Part shown: positions 23,008 through 26,633 of the stretch, piece by piece
Numbering within the stretch: position 1 is the stretch's first letter
How the letters are laid out: every line of letters starts with the position of its first letter
Source: Clostridiales bacterium
GTDB taxonomy: Bacteria > Bacillota > Clostridia > Oscillospirales > Oscillospiraceae
Assembly (NCBI GenBank): GCA_004556205.1
Contig: SFIL01000013.1
Location: forward strand, 1-26,633
Length of the DNA stretch: 26,633 nucleotides
Direction: 5' to 3'
Notes under the pieces: model-generated
Seen by the model: only the letters and a program-made list of their open reading frames with translations
Told to the model about the DNA's origin: nothing
Databases searched by the model: none
Program-made: the position numbers and the translations under genes

Positions 23008-24045
23008 CTAACGGTGCAGCTCTGTTTGCAGCTCTGCAAGCGAGAGCAGCCGTTCCTGTACCTGCGCGACATCCAACAGTTCCGTATTGTTGCTGTTAAA
23101 CTCCGTCAGTAAATTTCTATGCGGCTCCCCCTCGCTGAAATACTTGTCATAGTTCAGATCACGCTTATCACACGGGACACGGTAAAAATTCCCGAGGTCG
23201 ATCGCGTGCGCGCACTCCTCGTTTGTCAGCAGTGTCTCATACATCTTCTCGCCGTGTCTGACGCCGATCACACGAATTTCATGGTTCGGTGCAAACAAGC
23301 CCGTCACCGCCTTTGCCAGCGTCTCGATGGTGCAGGCAGGTGCTTTCTGGACGAGAATATCGCCCGAAACACCATGTTCAAACGCAAACAGCACCAAATC
23401 AACGGCTTCATCCAGTGACATAATAAACCGCGTCATGGTCGCCTCGGTAATCGTGATCGGCACGCCCGCCCTAATCTGCTCGATCCACAGCGGGATCACA
23501 CTGCCGCGGGAACACATAACATTGCCGTAGCGTGTGCAGCAGATCTTTGTCCGCTCCGGACTGACCGTGCGGCTCTTTGCGACGATCACCTTTTCCATCA
23601 TCGCTTTGGAAATCCCCATCGCATTGACGGGATATGCCGCCTTGTCCGTGGACAGACAGATCACTGTTTTAACGCCCTCGTCTATGGCAGCGGAGAGCAG
23701 GTTCTCCGTACCGAGGACGTTTGTCCGCACCGCCTCGATCGGGAAAAACTCGCACGACGGCACCTGCTTCAGCGCGGCAGCATGGAAGATGTAATCCACG
23801 CCGTGCATGGCATTTCGGATAGAGGACAGCTCCCGCACATCCCCGAGGAAGAATTTTATCTTATCGGCGGCCTGTGGCATCTTCGCCTGAAATTCATGGC
23901 GCATATCGTCCTGCTTTTTCTCGTCGCGGGAAAAAATGCGGATCTCACCGATATCGGTATTCAAGAAGCGGTGTAACACCGCGTTCCCGAACGAACCGGT
24001 GCCGCCCGTGATCAGCAGGGTTTTATTTTCAAACATCGTTCCCAT
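23008..24045 (-). CDS. capE: CapE-type UDP-GlcNAc 4,6-dehydratase (inverting)
   Basis: The 345-residue product is an extended short-chain dehydrogenase acting on a nucleotide sugar. It has the NAD(P) motif Gly14-x2-Gly17-x2-Gly20 (GGTGSFG), the catalytic STDKA block at Thr133-Asp134-Lys135, and MGISK at 143-147, where the usual Tyr-x3-Lys has Met143, as described for CapE of Staphylococcus aureus. RDEKKQDDMRHEFQ, HAAALKQVPSCEF and CCTRYGNVMCSRGSVIPL are close to CapE. It should make a 4-keto-6-deoxy sugar from UDP-GlcNAc, first step of UDP-L-FucNAc synthesis. The partners CapF/CapG are not here, so the pathway is incomplete in this window. The start at 24045 follows a GAGGAAG site; a longer in-frame reading to 24216 would overlap the DUF6472 gene and is rejected. 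Confidence 0.9.
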   Translation of the reverse strand: MGTMFENKTLLITGGTGSFGNAVLHRFLNTDIGEIRIFSRDEKKQDDMRHEFQAKMPQAADKIKFFLGDVRELSSIRNAMHGVDYIFHAAALKQVPSCEFFPIEAVRTNVLGTENLLSAAIDEGVKTVICLSTDKAAYPVNAMGISKAMMEKVIVAKSRTVSPERTKICCTRYGNVMCSRGSVIPLWIEQIRAGVPITITEATMTRFIMSLDEAVDLVLFAFEHGVSGDILVQKAPACTIETLAKAVTGLFAPNHEIRVIGVRHGEKMYETLLTNEECAHAIDLGNFYRVPCDKRDLNYDKYFSEGEPHRNLLTEFNSNNTELLDVAQVQERLLSLAELQTELHR

Positions 24046-24055
24046 TTTTTCTTCC

Positions 24056-24226
24056 TCATTGTCTGCGCGGCAGATAATAGTCATCCGCCTCGCGGAAATA
24101 CGGGCAAACGCCCTTACGATAGGTTTGGATGCGGTACCATTCATCCTCGTCAATGTCCTGCGAGCAATAGTACTCGTCCGTCTCCTCGTCGTAGTTATAA
24201 TTCCAGCAATCCTCACAGTTCGGCAT
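24056..24226 (-). CDS. DUF6472 family small Cys protein
   Basis: A 56-residue cytoplasmic protein, MPNCEDCWNYNYDEE at the start, with Cys4, Cys7, Cys21 and Cys41 spaced like a small metal-binding knuckle and many acidic and aromatic residues. The pattern CxxC-NY-YDE and the closing CPYFxxxDxY match the DUF6472 family found in Clostridia; its role is not established. An AAGGAGA site 6 bp before the ATG gives a clear start. It is 11 bp downstream of the TIGR03936 gene and 10 bp upstream of capE. The constant link to the radical-SAM pair in related genomes, as I recall it, suggests a shared task, but that is inference. Confidence 0.82.
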   Translation of the reverse strand: MPNCEDCWNYNYDEETDEYYCSQDIDEDEWYRIQTYRKGVCPYFREADDYYLPRRQ

Positions 24227-24237
24227 AAGCGATCTCC

Positions 24238-24885
24238 TTAACGGAATACATTCCCGTCTGCATCCAATACCTCGACGCGGCGGCATTTGGCAAAGTCCGG
24301 CATAGCTTCCGGCGCGTACCGCTCAATCGCAGAGACGAGCAGCGTCGGATTGAGCGCCGGATTCTGGGCGCAGACGACGCAGCGCAGCCGAAGCTCCCGC
24401 TTGCCCGCGATAAGCTCGCAGTTTTTCAGCATCGGACGGATATCCGTCTCCTCCATGCCGCGCTTTGTGCGCTTTTCCACCAGCAGCTCCTTTGCGGAGA
24501 GACATGCCGCAATCTGCTTTACCGCGTTCTCCGGTACTCCAGCGTCGTATCTGAGCGTCAGCTCCGCCTGTAAATGCGTCAGCTCCTTCGCCTTTCGGGC
24601 GCTTTCGTAAACACGCAACACACGCACGCCCTCCGGCAGCACCGCGTTCATCTCCTCAGGCGTAAGCTGCAAGTCGGTATCCAACTCATATTCCATGATC
24701 TCGCACCCACTCTCAACGCCCACGCTCAAGGGCAGCAGCATGGAGACATAGGCATGCGGCGTAAAGCCCTGGGAATGGTGCAGGATCACGCCTGCCCGAC
24801 GGAAAGCCCGCTGCATCAGGCGCATCGTGTCCAAATGCGACATCCAGATCGCCGTTCCGGTCTTTTCAAACAGCATCCTACGCAT
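24238..24885 (-). CDS. TIGR03936/DUF2344 radical-SAM-associated protein
   Basis: A 215-residue protein of the DUF2344 family, recognised by RMLFEKTGTAIWMSHLDTMRL near the start (as KTGTAIWMSHLDTMR) and AGVILHHSQGFTPHAYVSMLLPLSVGVES. The family is nearly always encoded directly after, or fused to, TIGR03960 radical SAM proteins, and it looks like an accessory subunit or substrate-binding partner; no reaction is proven. The start overlaps the end of the radical SAM gene by 8 bp, with a GGAGG site 8 bp before the ATG. The DUF6472 gene follows 11 bp later. Confidence 0.88.
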   Translation of the reverse strand: MRRMLFEKTGTAIWMSHLDTMRLMQRAFRRAGVILHHSQGFTPHAYVSMLLPLSVGVESGCEIMEYELDTDLQLTPEEMNAVLPEGVRVLRVYESARKAKELTHLQAELTLRYDAGVPENAVKQIAACLSAKELLVEKRTKRGMEETDIRPMLKNCELIAGKRELRLRCVVCAQNPALNPTLLVSAIERYAPEAMPDFAKCRRVEVLDADGNVFR

Positions 24886-26620
24886 CGCACTTGCCTCCCT
24901 TCAAAAGGCAGCTTGCGCCGCAGGCGCTGCAATGGCTTCTGCAATCCGGCGTTGTCTCCGAGCGGTAGGCGCGCTCACGCTCTTTTTTGAGGTACGCCGT
25001 GCTGATGCCGTCGGAGATCGTCTCCCAAGGCAGAAGCTCGTCTGTATCGTATCCGCGCACCGTGTAAAAATCCGGGTCAATGCCGCAGGCGTCGAAGCAG
25101 TCCAGCCAAGTCTGATAAGAGAAGTACTCGTCCCAACCGTCCAATCTTGCGCCGCGCTTGACCGCCTTTGCGGGCATATTCTCCTTCAGCAGACGCTGAC
25201 GGCGCAGATATTCCTCCGGCGTGATCTGCTTCTCCCACTGGAAGGGTGTGAAGGGCTTCGGGACAAAATACGCCGTTGCGACATGAATGCGCACACCGCG
25301 CTTTTTGTTCGTTGCGCGCTCCCGCCATGTCTTGAGGATTTTATAGACCAGCTCCGCAATGCCCAGGACGTCCTCATCCGTCTCCGTCGGCAGACCGAGC
25401 ATGAAATAAAGCTTCACATTGTTCCAGCCGCCCTCAAAGGCGATCGCGCAGGTCTCGAGAATTTCTTCCTCGGTGACATTCTTGTTGATCGCGTCCCGCA
25501 GGCGCTGCGTTCCCGCCTCAGGCGCAAAGGTCAGACCGCTCTTGCGCACCTTTTGCAGCCGCAGCATCAAGTCGCGCGAAAAATTGTCCGCCCGCAGAGA
25601 CGGCAGCGAAAGATTGATCTTGCGCGGTGTGCAGTAGTCCTGCATTTTCTCCGCAAGCTCCGGCAGATAGCGATAGTCCGAGGTGGAAAGGCTCGAAAGC
25701 GTGATCTCGTGGCAGCCGGAGTTTTCCAGCGACTCGACGGATTGTTGGAACAGCTTCTCCGCAGAGCGGGGGCGCACAGGACGGTAGGTAAAGCCCGCCT
25801 GACAGAAACGGCAGCCGCGGATACAGCCGCGCATGACTTCCAAATTCGAGCGGTCATGGACGATCTCTGTATTCGGGATAATGATATCCGTCGGATAGAG
25901 CGCGTCGTCCAAATTCTGCACGATCCGCTTCGTCACCCTGGAGGGCGCACCCTCTAAGGGGACGATCTCGCGAAGTGTGCCATCCTCGTTGTAATGGTGG
26001 GCATACAGCGACGGCACATAGACGCCCTCGATCTTGCTGACCTCATGCAAAAAGGCGTCCTTCGACCAGCCCTCGCGCTTTGCCTTACGGTACAGCTCGA
26101 GAATCTCCGGCGTCACCTCCTCCCCCTCGCCAATGGAGAAGAAGTCGATAAAATCCGCCAGCGGTTCGGGGTTGTACATGCACGCGCCGCCCGCGAATAC
26201 CATATGCTCCAAGCCCTTGCGTTCGCTCGCCCGCATCGGGATATTGCCGAGACGGAGCATGTTGAGCACATTGGTATAGCTCATCTCATAGCCGATCGTA
26301 AAGGCGATCATGTCAAACCGGGTCAGCGCGTCGCCGCTCTCTAAGGCGTAGAGCGGAATACCGTTAGCGCGCATGGCATCCTCCATGTCGCCCCACGGCG
26401 CAAAGACGCGCTCGCACCAAACGCCTTCCATACGGTTCATCACCGCGTAGAGAATGCGCATACCGAGGTTGGACATGCCGATCTCATAGGTGTCCGGGAA
26501 GCAGAAGGCAACACGCAGATCGACCTCCGCCTTGTTCTTGACGATTTGATGGTATTCCCCGCCGACATAGCGCGCAGGCTTCTGCACCGTCGGCAGGATA
26601 CGTTCGAGTTTTTCAATCAT
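24878..26620 (-). CDS. TIGR03960 family B12-binding-like radical SAM protein
   Basis: A 580-residue radical SAM enzyme. The N-terminal 200 residues resemble a cobalamin-binding-like domain (SNLGMRILYAVMNR, then DMIAFTIGYEMSYTNVL). The radical SAM core begins near 250, with the cluster ligands Cys266-x3-Cys270-x2-Cys273 in CIRGCRFCQAGF, then FAPEAGTQRLR and YFMLGLPTETDEDV. A C-terminal Cys cluster (CRSHCSACGASCLLKGGKC) could hold a second cluster. The family pairs with DUF2344 proteins and acts in an unproven reaction, often beside ribosomal protein L21/L27 genes, which are not seen here. The ATG at 26620 gives the usual start (LERILPTVQKPARY follows); the reading frame stays open to the right edge, so a little upstream sequence and any ribosome site lie near or beyond the window end. 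Confidence 0.88.
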   Translation of the reverse strand: MIEKLERILPTVQKPARYVGGEYHQIVKNKAEVDLRVAFCFPDTYEIGMSNLGMRILYAVMNRMEGVWCERVFAPWGDMEDAMRANGIPLYALESGDALTRFDMIAFTIGYEMSYTNVLNMLRLGNIPMRASERKGLEHMVFAGGACMYNPEPLADFIDFFSIGEGEEVTPEILELYRKAKREGWSKDAFLHEVSKIEGVYVPSLYAHHYNEDGTLREIVPLEGAPSRVTKRIVQNLDDALYPTDIIIPNTEIVHDRSNLEVMRGCIRGCRFCQAGFTYRPVRPRSAEKLFQQSVESLENSGCHEITLSSLSTSDYRYLPELAEKMQDYCTPRKINLSLPSLRADNFSRDLMLRLQKVRKSGLTFAPEAGTQRLRDAINKNVTEEEILETCAIAFEGGWNNVKLYFMLGLPTETDEDVLGIAELVYKILKTWRERATNKKRGVRIHVATAYFVPKPFTPFQWEKQITPEEYLRRQRLLKENMPAKAVKRGARLDGWDEYFSYQTWLDCFDACGIDPDFYTVRGYDTDELLPWETISDGISTAYLKKERERAYRSETTPDCRSHCSACGASCLLKGGKCDA

Positions 26621-26633
26621 ATTATTTGACCAG

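Noticed and set aside
23008..24216. Longer 402-residue start for the CapE gene
   Set aside because: The extra 57 residues are the DUF6472 gene read in another frame; the ribosome site and family alignment support 24045.
24827..25957. 376-codon plus-strand frame opposite the radical SAM gene
   Set aside because: Antisense shadow of a well-supported gene in GC-rich sequence.
1..26633. CRISPR array, tRNA, rRNA, transposase or phage genes
   Set aside because: No regularly spaced direct repeats, no tRNA-like clover pattern and no integrase or transposase motifs were seen by eye; short or degenerate cases could be missed without a search tool.

Overview
The window looks like the chromosome of a low-redundancy, moderately GC-rich anaerobic Clostridia member, most likely of the Oscillospiraceae/Ruminococcaceae group. 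Reasons: an S-layer-homology protein with an M15 peptidase domain, the TIGR03960/TIGR03936 radical-SAM pair followed by a DUF6472 protein, a DUF2284 protein, FemX-type peptidoglycan branching, and many tight minus-strand operons with AGGAGG-like ribosome sites. The taxonomy is inferred from gene content; no rRNA or tRNA gene is present.

Layout. 1-2011: promoter, SLH/Ig-like/M15 wall protein, then a 304-bp hairpin-rich spacer bounded by two copies of one 22-bp palindrome. 2012-3856 (minus): a DUF2079 polytopic membrane protein. 3940-6321 (minus): a two-component system (OmpR-type regulator, then sensor kinase, overlapping by 20 bp) with its own promoter and a strong terminator. 6365-8165 (plus): a TetR regulator and a CPA2-type cation/proton antiporter, coupled by ATGA, with a perfect inverted repeat around the regulator's ribosome site. 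8164-10960 (minus): DUF2284 protein, FemX-like aminoacyltransferase and a divergent alanine racemase. 11012-14847 (minus): a 96-residue unknown protein and the two halves of a heterodimeric ABC exporter. 14921-15201 (minus): a self-contained transcription unit encoding a 43-residue acidic peptide. 15249-16496 (plus): a CDF metal exporter with Mn-type ligands. 16604-21822 (plus): secA, pgeF and an oligopeptide-binding lipoprotein in an overlapping operon. 21823-22213: an intergenic block with several long hairpins, a minus-strand promoter and a terminator, possibly a small structured RNA. 22214-26620 (minus): TIGR03960 radical SAM, TIGR03936/DUF2344, DUF6472, CapE-type sugar-nucleotide dehydratase and a YwqG-family protein, closely spaced.

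The theme is largely envelope biology: wall anchoring and peptidase (SLH-M15), bridge formation (FemX), amino acid racemisation (Alr homologue), peptidoglycan precursor editing (PgeF), secretion (SecA), surface-glycan precursor (CapE), plus ion and metal homeostasis (antiporter, CDF). I found no obvious defence island, CRISPR array, phage or transposase. The least explained elements are the candidate structured RNA at 21900-22137, the 43-residue peptide unit with its palindromic promoter spacer, the palindrome-bounded spacer at 1714-2011, and the inverted repeat that encloses the TetR ribosome-binding site.
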